DNA from: Terriglobia bacterium
GTDB taxonomy: Bacteria > Acidobacteriota > Terriglobia > Terriglobales > Acidobacteriaceae
Direction of reading: 5' to 3'
NCBI GenBank assembly: GCA_020073565.1
Contig: JAIQEY010000024.1
Location: forward strand, 1-64,000
Length of the DNA: 64,000 nucleotides
This document shows positions 40,868-49,919 of this stretch, in pieces; within the stretch, counting starts at the first letter, position 1; every line of letters starts with the position of its first letter. The notes under the pieces are model-generated. The model did no database searches and was not told the DNA's origin. It worked only from the letters and a program-made list of their open reading frames with translations. The translations under genes were made by a program, and so were the position numbers.

Positions 40868-43800
40868 ATGGAACAGACAGCTCCGCGACCACTTCTTCTT
40901 CGTCCCAGGTGGCGCATCGCGATTGCGGCCGCATTGGCCTGTCATCTCACGTCCATACTGTTCTTGGTAGGCAGGGTTCACGCCCTCGATCCGAACAAGC
41001 GCCTCACCCAGTACATGCACACGGCTTGGCGAACCCAAGATGGGTCTCTACCGGCCGGCATGTTTTCGGTTGCGCAGACCTCCGATGGATTTCTCTGGTT
41101 CACATCCGCTTCGCAAGGCATGTACAGGTTTGACGGGATTCGGTTTCTTCCGTGGATGCTACCGGTTGACGGCAGGACAATCGATCACATCGTGAGCGTT
41201 CATAGCGACCACGCGAGTGGACTCTGGGCAGTAGCAGAGCATGAGGTTTTTCACCTGAAAGGTGGAATGGTTATCTCTCATTTCGCTCTGGAAGGACAGT
41301 TCAGGACTGCCAACATTAGCGAAGCCCCTGATGGCTCGTTGTGGACGCTGGATGCGGGTTTCAATCTGCAAGCCCCGCTCTGCCATGTTACCGACCATGA
41401 GGTTAAGTGTTTCGGAGAATCCGATGGGATACCCCTCCCTACGGGCGGCCAAGCTTTGTTGGCCGACGGGAAGGGCGGTTTCTGGCTTGGGGGGCAAAGA
41501 GCCGTTGTGCACTGGCATGCGGGCGTTTCGGAGGTTTATCCGATTGAAGCGCTGAAAACGAATAGTGGCGATGGCGTAAATGCACTCGCGATTGATTCGA
41601 GTGGTTCCTTGTGGGTCGGTTTACTCCCTCAGGGACCCGGGAAAGGACTTGGAAGACTGCAGAACGGCGTTTTCACGTCATACGTCGCCCCGGGATTCGA
41701 TGGCAGCAAGCTCGCCGTTTTCGCTTTGACCTTTGATCGTGACGGAAGCCTTTGGGTAGGCACTCTCGGCAATGGTTTGTTCCGCATACGCGGGGATGTT
41801 GTGGAGCACTATGGGCAGGCGGAAGGCTTATCCAGCGATTATGTGAATGATCTATTCTCAGACCGGGAGGGGATTCTGTGGGTCACGACAACGAAGGGAA
41901 TCGACAGCTTCCGTGATCCGCGGGTGATTACGTTCTCAACCTCCGAGGGGTTGGGAAAAGAAGAAGCGGTAGGGGTCCTGGCTAGTAAAGATGGTACAGT
42001 CTGGGTTGCAAATAACGGCTCTCTCGACAGAATCAAGAAGGGGAGCGTCACGTCAATTCGAAGCGGACATGGCCTCCCCGGTGACCAGGTCTCGTACATG
42101 CTCGAAGATCGAAGGGGCAATCTATGGATGGGAATTTACGACGGTTTGTACGTCTTCAAGAAAGGACGTTTCCGCCGTATCTCCGAACCAGATCATCAGC
42201 CCCTGGGGCTCATACTCGGGATGGCAGAGGATGTCGATGGCAACATCTGGGCCGTGTGCTCAGGTGTTTCTCGAAAGCTGATACGAATACGCGATTTCCA
42301 AGTGCGTGAAGAATTTCCGACGTCGCGAGTCCCAATGGGGCTGATTGCGCCGGATCCGCACGGAGGGATTTGGATTGGTCCTCGCCTGAAGAACGGCATG
42401 CTTGTCCACTTTCGCGACGGCGTCCAGAAGGAATTTCCAACCGGTTCTGCGGCCAATCTCCGCGTCAATCACCTCATTGTTCAGGCAGATGGTTCCGTCA
42501 TGGCAGCTTTCGATGACGGGCTCGTCGGACTGCGGCAGGGTAAAGCGCAACGGATGACGACGAAAAACGGGCTGCCGTGCAACGCGATCTATTCTTTCAT
42601 TGAGGACAAACGCAAAAGCTGGTGGCTGCTCGCGGAGTGTGGCATCGTCCAACTTCCCGATTCCGAGCTTCAACGCTGGTGGGCAAACCCCGAAACCGTG
42701 ATGCAAACAAGGCTCTATGACGCCTTGGACGGAGCACGGCCGTGGCGATTCGGAATTAAATCAGCGGATGTATCCCCTGATGGGCGAGTCTGGTTTGCTA
42801 CCGGATTCGTTGTGCAGATGATGGACCCCACGAGACTCTCGCAAGCCGCACTGCCTGCGTCGTCACACATCGACTCGGTCATCGTGGATCGCAAGGAACT
42901 GGCGGCAATCGATAACCTCAAACTTGCCCCGCACCCTCGCGACCTGCAGATTGATTACACTTCGCCGACGTTCACGATTCCGCAAAAAGTGAAGTTTCGT
43001 TACCGACTCGACGGCTATGACTACGACTGGCATGAGGCCGGTACGCGCCGGCAGGCCTTCTACACGGATTTGCCGCCCGGGAAGTACACGTTCCGCGTGA
43101 CCGCCGCGAATAGCGATGGGGTTTGGAACGAAACCGCAGCCAAGCTGGCTTTCTCCGTCGCGCCAGCGTACTACCAGACAAATTGGTTCCGCGCTCTCTG
43201 CGGAGCCCTCTTTTTGTTGCTGCTGTGGGCGGGCTACCAGCTCCGTGTCCGGCAACTGCAACATCACTTCGATATGACGCTCGAGGCGCGCGTCAGCGAG
43301 CGCACACGCATTGCGCGGGAGCTTCACGACACACTGCTGCAAAGCTTCCACGGTTTGCTGCTCCGCTTCCAGACCGTCTTCCAGTTGCTGCCAGAGCGCC
43401 CAATGGAGGCGAAAGAGAAGCTAGGAAGCGCGATCGAGCAGGCCGCCGACGCGATCACCGAAGGCCGGGATGCCGTGCAGGGATTGCGCGATTCCACAGT
43501 GCAAGGCAACGATCTCGCAGAGGCTATAAGTACGCTGGGAGAAGAACTCGCCACCGACTCAGGGAATCATCGACCGGCAGCATTCCGCGTATCCATTGAG
43601 GGCGAATCCCGAAATCTGCATCCGATTCTTCGTGACGAGGTCTACAAGATTGCCGCGGAGGCGATGCGGAATGCCTTTCGACATGCCCAGGCGCGGCAGA
43701 TAGAAGCGGAAATCCGCTACGACCCCGAGCAGTTCCGATTGCGCGTGCGGGACGATGGAAAAGGCATTGACCCAGCGATTCTCTCCAGTCAAGGCAGTGA

Positions 43801-43984
43801 GGGTCACTACGGCTTGCCTGGAATGCGGGAACGCGCAACTCTTATCGGAGGTAAGCTAGTGGTGTGGAGCGAAGTCGATGCTGGCACGGAAGTGGAACTG
43901 CGCGTTCCTGCCACCGCCGCGTATGCGGCGGCTCAGCAAGGTTCCTGGTTGTCTCGAAAGTTTGCCACGAAGGCGAAGGCATGA
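40868..43984 (+). CDS. Two-component propeller sensor histidine kinase (paralogue 2)
   Basis: A 1038-residue kinase with the same order as the protein at 31231: signal anchor (WRIAIAAALACHLTSILFLV), propeller blades with GxLWVGxxxxGLxRI-type repeats, Y_Y_Y domain (YRLDGYDYDWHEAGTRRQ), membrane helix (WFRALCGALFLLLLWAGYQL), HisKA_3 (RIARELHDTLLQSFHGLLLR, His at about 820) and HATPase_c. From the Y_Y_Y domain onward the two kinases are nearly alike, while the propellers differ strongly, so they probably sense different ligands and share outputs. A response regulator follows 15 bases after the stop. ATG 40868 with AGGA upstream. Confidence 0.92.
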   Translation: MEQTAPRPLLLRPRWRIAIAAALACHLTSILFLVGRVHALDPNKRLTQYMHTAWRTQDGSLPAGMFSVAQTSDGFLWFTSASQGMYRFDGIRFLPWMLPVDGRTIDHIVSVHSDHASGLWAVAEHEVFHLKGGMVISHFALEGQFRTANISEAPDGSLWTLDAGFNLQAPLCHVTDHEVKCFGESDGIPLPTGGQALLADGKGGFWLGGQRAVVHWHAGVSEVYPIEALKTNSGDGVNALAIDSSGSLWVGLLPQGPGKGLGRLQNGVFTSYVAPGFDGSKLAVFALTFDRDGSLWVGTLGNGLFRIRGDVVEHYGQAEGLSSDYVNDLFSDREGILWVTTTKGIDSFRDPRVITFSTSEGLGKEEAVGVLASKDGTVWVANNGSLDRIKKGSVTSIRSGHGLPGDQVSYMLEDRRGNLWMGIYDGLYVFKKGRFRRISEPDHQPLGLILGMAEDVDGNIWAVCSGVSRKLIRIRDFQVREEFPTSRVPMGLIAPDPHGGIWIGPRLKNGMLVHFRDGVQKEFPTGSAANLRVNHLIVQADGSVMAAFDDGLVGLRQGKAQRMTTKNGLPCNAIYSFIEDKRKSWWLLAECGIVQLPDSELQRWWANPETVMQTRLYDALDGARPWRFGIKSADVSPDGRVWFATGFVVQMMDPTRLSQAALPASSHIDSVIVDRKELAAIDNLKLAPHPRDLQIDYTSPTFTIPQKVKFRYRLDGYDYDWHEAGTRRQAFYTDLPPGKYTFRVTAANSDGVWNETAAKLAFSVAPAYYQTNWFRALCGALFLLLLWAGYQLRVRQLQHHFDMTLEARVSERTRIARELHDTLLQSFHGLLLRFQTVFQLLPERPMEAKEKLGSAIEQAADAITEGRDAVQGLRDSTVQGNDLAEAISTLGEELATDSGNHRPAAFRVSIEGESRNLHPILRDEVYKIAAEAMRNAFRHAQARQIEAEIRYDPEQFRLRVRDDGKGIDPAILSSQGSEGHYGLPGMRERATLIGGKLVVWSEVDAGTEVELRVPATAAYAAAQQGSWLSRKFATKAKA

Positions 43985-43999
43985 AATAGGATACGGGTC

Positions 44000-44632
44000 A
44001 TGAATGCCGGCGTTTCGCAAATTCGAATTCTTGCGGTTGACGACCATCCAGTCGTGCGCCAAGGGATCGCCGGTCTGGTTGGCATTCAGACCGATATGGT
44101 TTTGGTAGGCGAGGCATCCAACGGTCGCGATGCCATTCAGCAATTCCGAACGCACCACCCGGACGTCACGTTGATGGACTTGCAGATGCCGGAGATGAAC
44201 GGCATCGATGCGCTCATTGCGATTCGCAACGAATTTCCCGACGCAAAAGTGATTGTGCTGACGACGTACGCAGGCGACACGCAAATTCTGCGTGCGCTCA
44301 AGACCGGCGCGCAGGCCTATCTGCTCAAGAATACGTTGCATAAGGAATTGCTGGAGACGATCCGTGCCGTCCACACCGGAAAGAAGACCCTTTCTCCGGA
44401 GGCCTCGTACCAGATCGCCGAGCATGCAACGGATGACGCCCTGACGCCAGCAGAAATCCTTGTCCTTAGGCTGATCGCAGCTGGGAATGCGAACAAGCAA
44501 ATTGCGGATCAGCTCTCAATCACAGAGGAAACGGTCAAGAGTCGAGTGAAGTGCATCCTTTCGAAATTGGGCGCCAACGATCGAACTCACGCTGTAACGA
44601 TCGGCCTGAAGCGAGGAATCATCGAGCTGTAG
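44000..44632 (+). CDS. NarL/FixJ-family response regulator
   Basis: A 210-residue response regulator. The receiver is canonical: acidic pair Asp14/Asp15 in AVDDHPVVRQG, phospho-acceptor Asp60 in LMDLQMPEMNG, Thr in VLTTY and Lys in AYLLKN. The output domain is a LuxR HTH (LTPAEILVLRLIAAGNANKQ, then ITEETVKSRVKCILSKLGA). It forms an operon with the propeller kinase immediately upstream and is its probable partner; the other kinase, at 31231, may use it too. Confidence 0.93.
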   Translation: MNAGVSQIRILAVDDHPVVRQGIAGLVGIQTDMVLVGEASNGRDAIQQFRTHHPDVTLMDLQMPEMNGIDALIAIRNEFPDAKVIVLTTYAGDTQILRALKTGAQAYLLKNTLHKELLETIRAVHTGKKTLSPEASYQIAEHATDDALTPAEILVLRLIAAGNANKQIADQLSITEETVKSRVKCILSKLGANDRTHAVTIGLKRGIIEL

Positions 44633-44737
44633 TTTCCACCAGCTTGCCTCCGCGCCGCAAATGCAAGACCCCTAAAGAGTGACCATCCTAACTCTATTTG
44701 GGGTATCGGTTCGCCTTCACAACGTCACAATCTAGTA

Positions 44738-45145
44738 GTGTCCAGAAGGTGCATTTTGCGGCGTCTATATTCCACATTCGCTGGTGGTTGGCCCGGAACG
44801 GGTTTGCTTCTCATGCGCTTAGTTGTCGGCTCTGCACTGGTTGTGCGTGCGAGCTTGAGGGTGTGGAGTGATCCACCGCCCATGAACGTGACGATTCCCG
44901 CTGTGCTCTTGATGGCAGCGGGAATCCTGCTAATCGCAGGCTTGTGGACTCCCATCGTGGGAACTTACATAGCATTGATTGAAATCTGGAAGATGTTTGC
45001 GCTACCCGGAGACAAATGGGTTTGGCTGCTGCTAGGAACCGCCGGTGCCGCTCTCGCAATGTTAGGACCAGGTTTGTTCTCCATCGATGCTCGCCTTTTC
45101 GGATGGAGGCGCATCGAAGCTCCGCCCCGTAAGAACAACCTCTAA
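44738..45145 (+). CDS. DoxX-like small membrane protein
   Basis: An integral membrane protein of up to 135 residues with four predicted segments: LLLMRLVVGSALVV, IPAVLLMAAGILLIAGLW, VGTYIALIEIWKMFAL and WVWLLLGTAGAALAMLGPG; the last carries GPGLFSIDAR, typical of DoxX relatives. The start is uncertain: GTG at 44738, or a TTG at 44756 with AGAAGG upstream. Such proteins are poorly characterised; some take part in thiol or quinone metabolism. It stands alone. Confidence 0.75.
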   Translation: MSRRCILRRLYSTFAGGWPGTGLLLMRLVVGSALVVRASLRVWSDPPPMNVTIPAVLLMAAGILLIAGLWTPIVGTYIALIEIWKMFALPGDKWVWLLLGTAGAALAMLGPGLFSIDARLFGWRRIEAPPRKNNL

Positions 45146-45313
45146 CTCTCCTTAAGAGACCCTCCACATACCAAATTCCCTGCCTCAGAAGAGGGTGACA
45201 TTCGCTCCCCAAGAGTTTCCGATTTGCCCCGATGTGGGGTCGTCCGCAAAATGAACTCGTTGCATAATGGCTCGCATGTTCAAGCCAAGAAGGTTGAATA
45301 AGGAGCGCTGAGT

Positions 45314-45469
45314 ATGACGTACATCCCCACACAAACCGGCTTTATGCGTCTGGAAGATTCCGAAAGACTGTTACGGCTCATCTTCCCGAACTATCCCAAC
45401 CTGGAACCGCGCCATCCCGCGCCCCGTCTGGAACCGATTGGCCAAGACAGCGCAGATCGGAGCAATTAG
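45314..45469 (+). CDS. 51-residue microprotein, MTYIPTQT type
   Basis: ATG 45314 with AAGGAG eight bases upstream. The product begins MTYIPTQTGFMRLEDSERLL and ends in a Pro/Arg-rich tail. The first eight residues recur, with one change, in the frame at 45789 (MTFIPTQT), and the DNA around both starts is similar, so the two share an origin. No signal or membrane segment. First of a row of four small frames upstream of the sigma-54 activator. Family unknown. Confidence 0.5.
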   Translation: MTYIPTQTGFMRLEDSERLLRLIFPNYPNLEPRHPAPRLEPIGQDSADRSN

Positions 45470-45471
45470 CT

Positions 45472-45648
45472 ATGTTCCGCATCACTGCTGAAACCTGCCG
45501 TACGTTCACACTCGCCGAAGTTCTCATTATGGCTGCAATGAATGTTGCACCCGCACTGATAGCGACCGACAAAGGTGAACGGACGATCTGTCGCAGCCCC
45601 GCGCACCGAGGTTCACGAGGGTCCAGGAGACTGTCATGGCAAAAGTGA
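45472..45648 (+). CDS. Possible 58-residue microprotein
   Basis: ATG 45472 stands two bases after the previous stop, without its own ribosome binding site, so it would rely on re-initiation. The product begins MFRITAETCRTFTLAEVLI and ends in an Arg-rich tail; the N-terminal part could form an amphipathic helix. Its end overlaps the start of the MAKVIEFY gene. The tail looks non-protein-like, so only part may be real. Confidence 0.3.
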   Translation: MFRITAETCRTFTLAEVLIMAAMNVAPALIATDKGERTICRSPAHRGSRGSRRLSWQK

Positions 45649-45755
45649 TTGAGTTCTACATACCGAAGAACTTTCGGAAACCGTTCAGGACGGTGGCTCA
45701 GGCGCAACCCGGAAAAATCATCGAGTTTTGCCCACAGGCAAAGAGATCAGCTTAG
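45636..45755 (+). CDS. 39-residue microprotein, MAKVIEFY type
   Basis: ATG 45636 preceded by AGGAGA at seven bases' distance. The product starts MAKVIEFYIPKNFRKP and ends GKIIEFCPQAKRSA; the repeated VIEFY/IIEFC strands suggest a small beta hairpin with basic flanks. Short proteins beginning MAKVIEFY are familiar to me from acidobacterial genomes but have no function. It lies between the MTxIPTQT frames. Confidence 0.55.
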   Translation: MAKVIEFYIPKNFRKPFRTVAQAQPGKIIEFCPQAKRSA

Positions 45756-45788
45756 CTGGTATCCACGTTTTGCGGCTTGAGAGGAAAT

Positions 45789-45833
45789 ATGACATTCATT
45801 CCCACACAAACCTGCAAAACACTGTACGTGTGA
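45789..45833 (+). CDS. 14-residue leader-like frame, MTFIPTQT type
   Basis: ATG 45789 with GAGAGGAAAT upstream, stop TGA 45831-45833, 18 bases before the sigma-54 activator start. It repeats the start of the 51-residue microprotein (MTFIPTQT versus MTYIPTQT). So close to the next gene it could act as a leader peptide, or be a truncated copy of the longer gene. Confidence 0.4.
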   Translation: MTFIPTQTCKTLYV

Positions 45834-45851
45834 AGGGTAACGGAGGCGATT

Positions 45852-46922
45852 ATGGCGTACGCGACTGTTGATTTCACCGACCTAGATAGCCTTGCAAAAA
45901 CAAGTCTTCCTAACGTGGTTCGGCCACCACACCAGGGGTTGTATCTGGAGTCAGAAATGAGCTCTGAGTACTGCTTTGAAGGCATCATCGGCAACAGCCC
46001 AGCCATTCACAAGGTGCGGGAGCAAATCTCCATCGTGGCGGATACGGATGCCACCGTACTGCTCCACGGAGAGACCGGCACGGGAAAAGAGTTGGTCGCA
46101 CGGGCCATTCACAATCTCAGTTCCCGGCGCGATCGCACCTTCGTGCGCATGAACTGTGCCGCCATCCCCTCGGGGCTGCTGGAGAGTGAACTGTTTGGGC
46201 ACGAAAGGGGAGCGTTCACGGGGGCCCTGATGCAAAGAAAGGGCAGATTCGAGCTGGCGGACGGGGGCTCGCTGTTTCTCGACGAGATCGGCGATATCAG
46301 CCTGGAGCTGCAGCCCAAGTTGCTGCGTGCGGTCCAGGAGCAGGAATTCGAGCGCCTGGGAAGCACGAAGACGATCCACGTTGACGTTCGTATCATCGCC
46401 GCGACCCATCGCGACCTTACGTCGATGATCCGAGAGGAAAAGTTCCGCGAAGACCTGTTCTACAGACTGAACGTGTTCCCAATTGAGATCCCTCCACTTC
46501 GGGAACGACGAGAGGATATTCCGCTGCTGGTGAACTATTTTGTTTCGCAGCTATGCAGACGGATGGGAAAACGGATTGAGTCGGTGCCCAGGCAGGCGAT
46601 GCAGGCTCTGACGAGCCACTCCTGGCGAGGAAATGTCCGAGAACTGGCGAACTTTCTCGAACGCGCCGTCATTCTGACACGCGGTGACGAGTTGGAGGTC
46701 CCGATGGCGGAGCTTCGCACCTCGTCAGAGATAGATTTGGCGACAGGCTCGACCTCTACTCTTCGACAAGCGGAAACCAAAGTAATTATCGAGGCTTTGA
46801 GAGCCACATCGGGACAGGTCGGGGGCAAGGGCGGAGCCGCGGAACGGTTGGGATTGAAGCGTACCACTCTCCAGAACAAAATGCGTCGCCTCAACATCTC
46901 AACCAAAGCCAGCCCCGCATAG
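45852..46922 (+). CDS. Canonical sigma-54-dependent activator
   Basis: A 356-residue enhancer-binding protein with intact motifs: Walker A GETGTGKE (73-80), sigma-54-contacting GAFTGA (120-125), Walker [11 protein letters not shown]-finger region [10 protein letters not shown], and a Fis-type HTH ([21 protein letters not shown]). The N-terminal 45 residues carry no receiver, GAF or PAS domain, so its input is unclear; constitutive activity or control by a partner is possible. CGGAGG lies six bases before the ATG. It contrasts with the degenerate relative at 17578. It probably drives nearby genes from a -24/-12 promoter; I could not find one with confidence. Confidence 0.92.
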   Translation: MAYATVDFTDLDSLAKTSLPNVVRPPHQGLYLESEMSSEYCFEGIIGNSPAIHKVREQISIVADTDATVLLHGETGTGKELVARAIHNLSSRRDRTFVRMNCAAIPSGLLESELFGHERGAFTGALMQRKGRFELADGGSLFLDEIGDISLELQPKLLRAVQEQEFERLGSTKTIHVDVRIIAATHRDLTSMIREEKFREDLFYRLNVFPIEIPPLRERREDIPLLVNYFVSQLCRRMGKRIESVPRQAMQALTSHSWRGNVRELANFLERAVILTRGDELEVPMAELRTSSEIDLATGSTSTLRQAETKVIIEALRATSGQVGGKGGAAERLGLKRTTLQNKMRRLNISTKASPA

Positions 46923-46983
46923 TGATGTCGTGTGCCGCGGATGGCATGTCTGGCGCGTGAGAGCTAAAGAAAAAGGTAAAACG

Positions 46984-47325
46984 ATGTACACCGGGACACT
47001 GATCGAAGACTTGATCGCTGCGGTCGAACGGATCAAAGCACAAGCGGGCGACGTTGATATGCACAAAGTACGGGCCGAGACCGGGGCAGAGGATTACGAC
47101 ACTGAAGTGGTGCCTGCCGGCTCTATCAACGCTGACTATGACCTCACCGATTCAGCTGGTCGCACTTCAACAGCCTCATCGAGCGATCTCATCTCTCCAC
47201 TCGCCGGGCTCGAGGACGCAGTTTGTCTCGTTGCTGCTGAAGATTTCCCGCTGGCTAATGCCCACATGTGGGCAGTGCCATCTGGCGCGGCGGGCCGGTT
47301 TGGGCACTATGATCTGCTTGCGTAG
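46984..47325 (+). CDS. Small acidic protein of unknown function
   Basis: A 113-residue soluble protein, 61 bases after the sigma-54 activator and in the same direction. It starts MYTGTLIEDLIAAVERIKAQ, a likely amphipathic helix, followed by an acidic, low-complexity middle and AEDFPLANAHMWAVPSGAAG. No signal peptide or membrane segment. ATG with AAGG upstream. No family recognised; its location suggests a link to the activator. Confidence 0.6.
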   Translation: MYTGTLIEDLIAAVERIKAQAGDVDMHKVRAETGAEDYDTEVVPAGSINADYDLTDSAGRTSTASSSDLISPLAGLEDAVCLVAAEDFPLANAHMWAVPSGAAGRFGHYDLLA

Positions 47326-47451
47326 CCGATTCAATAACTTGCAGCTGCCGCGATGTTGGTCGGGCAATTGCACCTTGTACTCACGAGCGACAACGATGTG
47401 GTCACGCTGATCGCGCCGTCGGGTCTCAACCAGGTCACAGGCAGAACAATC

Positions 47452-48798
47452 ATGAAATCGAAATATCTCTTACTGGTTATCACGATCGCTATCGGTTTAT
47501 CACCGATCCGATCGCTTGCTCAACAAGCCCGGGAGGCTCCACTGCTCACGCTGGACGATGCAGTTTCCACCGCCGTGAACAACAACCGCATGGTGAAGAA
47601 CTCGGTCCTTGAAGCCGAAAAGTTCGATTTCCGCGTAAGCACGATGCGCACCCGGCGGCTGCCACAGTTTCAGTTTGCCGTCCTAGGGGGCCAGCTGCTG
47701 CACTCCTTTGACTTCACGTTCGAGCAAGGCGTGTTCGGCACTTATCCGAACGTCGGCCCGATTCCATCAAAAGACACAAAGATTCGTACCCCCTCGCGCT
47801 TCACGACCTACGTCACCGGCGCGTTCGATCAGCCGTTGTCTCAGCAGTACAAAATCGGACTGGGAATTCGTGCGACAGAACTTGGGCGCGACATCGCTAA
47901 AGAAGACGTACGGGCTGAGCGTCAAAAGATTACGGCCGAGGTGCGGAGCGCATATTTCGAGCTTGTGGCGACACAGGCGGGCGTAGACGCAGCGCGAGAA
48001 GCGGTGAAGACCCTGGAAGAGGCAAAGCGAGTCACGGCCGAGCACGAAGCTCAGAAGACTGTGCTGCGGGCGGATGTGTTGGAGGTGGATGCGCGATTGT
48101 CCAAAGCGCAGTACGACTTGTCGGTCGCCGAGAATGGGCTCGCCACACAACACGAACACTTAAACCAGCTTATGGCGAGGGACGTGGCGACTCCTTTTCG
48201 GGTTAATCCTCTGCCCGAAGAGGACGACACAACTCTGACTCTGGAAGCCGCACGGGAGCGAGCTGCATACACCCGGCCTGAGATTCGGACCGCACAACTT
48301 AAGGAGAAGCAAGCCAACTACGACCGTCGGCTGGCCAAGGCGGAATACATACCGGACCTCAGCCTGTCGATGAGATATCAGGGACTGGACAACGTCAAGG
48401 TGCTTCCGGGGAACGTCGCCACAGCCGGATTTCTGCTTACCTGGGAACCGTTCGATTGGGGGCGCCGTCACAATCAGGTTGTCGAGAAAACGAAGACGGT
48501 CGAGCAAGCTCGCAACGGATTACGGGAGACCGAATCACAGATTACGGTCGAGGTCGGAGCGAATTATCGCAGGTGGAAAGAAGCCGCATTGCTGCTGAAA
48601 GCGACCCGTACGGGTCACGAAGCCGCAGCCGAGGAATTCCGCGTTACCAGCAACAAATATAAAGAGCAAGCAGCGCTCATAAGAGATCTTCTGCAGTCTC
48701 AGGCTCGAAGTTCCGAAACAGAGTTTCAGTATCAGCAGGCGCTCTCCTCTTATTGGAGTGCCCTGGCAGAGTTGCGAAAAGCGATGGGAGACGAATAA
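47452..48798 (+). CDS. TolC-family outer-membrane efflux protein
   Basis: A 448-residue protein from ATG 47452. Signal peptide LLLVITIAIGLSPIRSLAQ, then LLTLDDAVSTAVNNNRMVKN, the opening of an outer-membrane efflux protein, and two OEP repeats with long coiled coils (VDAAREAVKTLEEAKRVTAE; TRTGHEAAAEEFRVTSNKYK). It should form the outer-membrane duct for the RND pump encoded downstream. It is separated from the adaptor gene by two bases. Confidence 0.92.
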   Translation: MKSKYLLLVITIAIGLSPIRSLAQQAREAPLLTLDDAVSTAVNNNRMVKNSVLEAEKFDFRVSTMRTRRLPQFQFAVLGGQLLHSFDFTFEQGVFGTYPNVGPIPSKDTKIRTPSRFTTYVTGAFDQPLSQQYKIGLGIRATELGRDIAKEDVRAERQKITAEVRSAYFELVATQAGVDAAREAVKTLEEAKRVTAEHEAQKTVLRADVLEVDARLSKAQYDLSVAENGLATQHEHLNQLMARDVATPFRVNPLPEEDDTTLTLEAARERAAYTRPEIRTAQLKEKQANYDRRLAKAEYIPDLSLSMRYQGLDNVKVLPGNVATAGFLLTWEPFDWGRRHNQVVEKTKTVEQARNGLRETESQITVEVGANYRRWKEAALLLKATRTGHEAAAEEFRVTSNKYKEQAALIRDLLQSQARSSETEFQYQQALSSYWSALAELRKAMGDE

Positions 48799-48800
48799 AC

Positions 48801-49919
48801 GTGAAGACAACAATCGCAATGTTTCTATTGGTGCTGGTCACAGCCGGCTGTGGCTCGAAAAAGCCCATTCAGCAACCTCCGCAGGGAGTCCAGGCTCAAG
48901 CAATTGACCCGCAGGCAGGCGTGAGCGCCGACGGCCTGCGCTTCTCGGCGGTAGTGATGCCCGATTCAGAAGTTCCATTGGGTTTCAGAATTCCAGGATA
49001 CGTCGTATCCCTCAAGCAGGTGCGCGGCCAGGACGGCAGGATGCGCGATATTGCGGAAGGCGACCGGGTCAGCCGCGGCGCTGTGTTGGTTCGCATCCGG
49101 CCCGCTGAATACCAGGATAAGGTCCGACAGGCGTCGTCGCAGGCGGGGGCTGCTGAAGCGGTCGCATTGAAAGCACAGCTCGATTTTGACCGTGCCAAGC
49201 GTCTGTATGACAGTCAGAGCATTACGAAGGCGGACTTCGATTCAGCTCGCGCACAATACGACGCAACCCAGGAGCAGCTGAAGTCCGCTCGTGCCCTCAC
49301 AAGCGAAGCTGAAATTGCTCTGCGCGATACGTCGTTGATTGCGCCTTTCGACGGTGACATCGTGAAGAAGGCCGTAGAGTTGGGCGCATTCGTTGGTCCG
49401 GGCGCTTCCTTATTCGCGGTGGCCAGCACCGACACGGTGAAGATCGTCGTTGGGGTGCCGGATACGGCTGTGCGATCAGTCAAAGTGGGCCAGCCAGTTG
49501 AAGTCGCTATCGACGCATTTCCCACCCGGACATTTCGTGCACGAATCAGCCGCATGTCGTCGGCTGCAGATCCAATTACGCGCAACTTCGAGGTCGAGGT
49601 CGCAATACCGAACCACGATCACCTGCTGAAGGTGGGGATGATCGGTTCTTTGCAGTTGGCAAGTACCGAAGGCGCAAATCGAACTCCCACTCTGCTGGCT
49701 CCACTTTCCGCAATTGTGCAAGGCAAGGACGGCAAATACGGTGTGTTCGTCGTCTCACGCTCGAGCGCCGGTGAAGTTGCTCAGCTGCGAAGCGTAGAAG
49801 TGGGCGCTGTCAATGGAAGCGAAATCAGTGTGGTCCATGGGCTACAAGCGGGAGACCGCATCATTACCACCGGCGCCAATCTGCTCAAGGATGGCCAGCG
49901 TGTAGAGGTCCTTCAATGA
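48801..49919 (+). CDS. RND efflux membrane-fusion (periplasmic adaptor) lipoprotein
   Basis: A 372-residue HlyD/AcrA-type adaptor from GTG 48801. It has a lipoprotein signal (FLLVLVTAGCGSKK, Cys17 as lipid site), a biotinyl-lipoyl-like domain split around a hairpin (EGDRVSRGAVLVRI and DTSLIAPFDGDIVKK), a helical hairpin between (LKAQLDFDRAKRLYDSQSIT), and a beta-barrel domain (GQPVEVAIDAFPTRTFRARI). It connects the TolC-like duct to the RND pump. The stop overlaps the pump start by four bases (ATGA). Confidence 0.92.
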   Translation: MKTTIAMFLLVLVTAGCGSKKPIQQPPQGVQAQAIDPQAGVSADGLRFSAVVMPDSEVPLGFRIPGYVVSLKQVRGQDGRMRDIAEGDRVSRGAVLVRIRPAEYQDKVRQASSQAGAAEAVALKAQLDFDRAKRLYDSQSITKADFDSARAQYDATQEQLKSARALTSEAEIALRDTSLIAPFDGDIVKKAVELGAFVGPGASLFAVASTDTVKIVVGVPDTAVRSVKVGQPVEVAIDAFPTRTFRARISRMSSAADPITRNFEVEVAIPNHDHLLKVGMIGSLQLASTEGANRTPTLLAPLSAIVQGKDGKYGVFVVSRSSAGEVAQLRSVEVGAVNGSEISVVHGLQAGDRIITTGANLLKDGQRVEVLQ

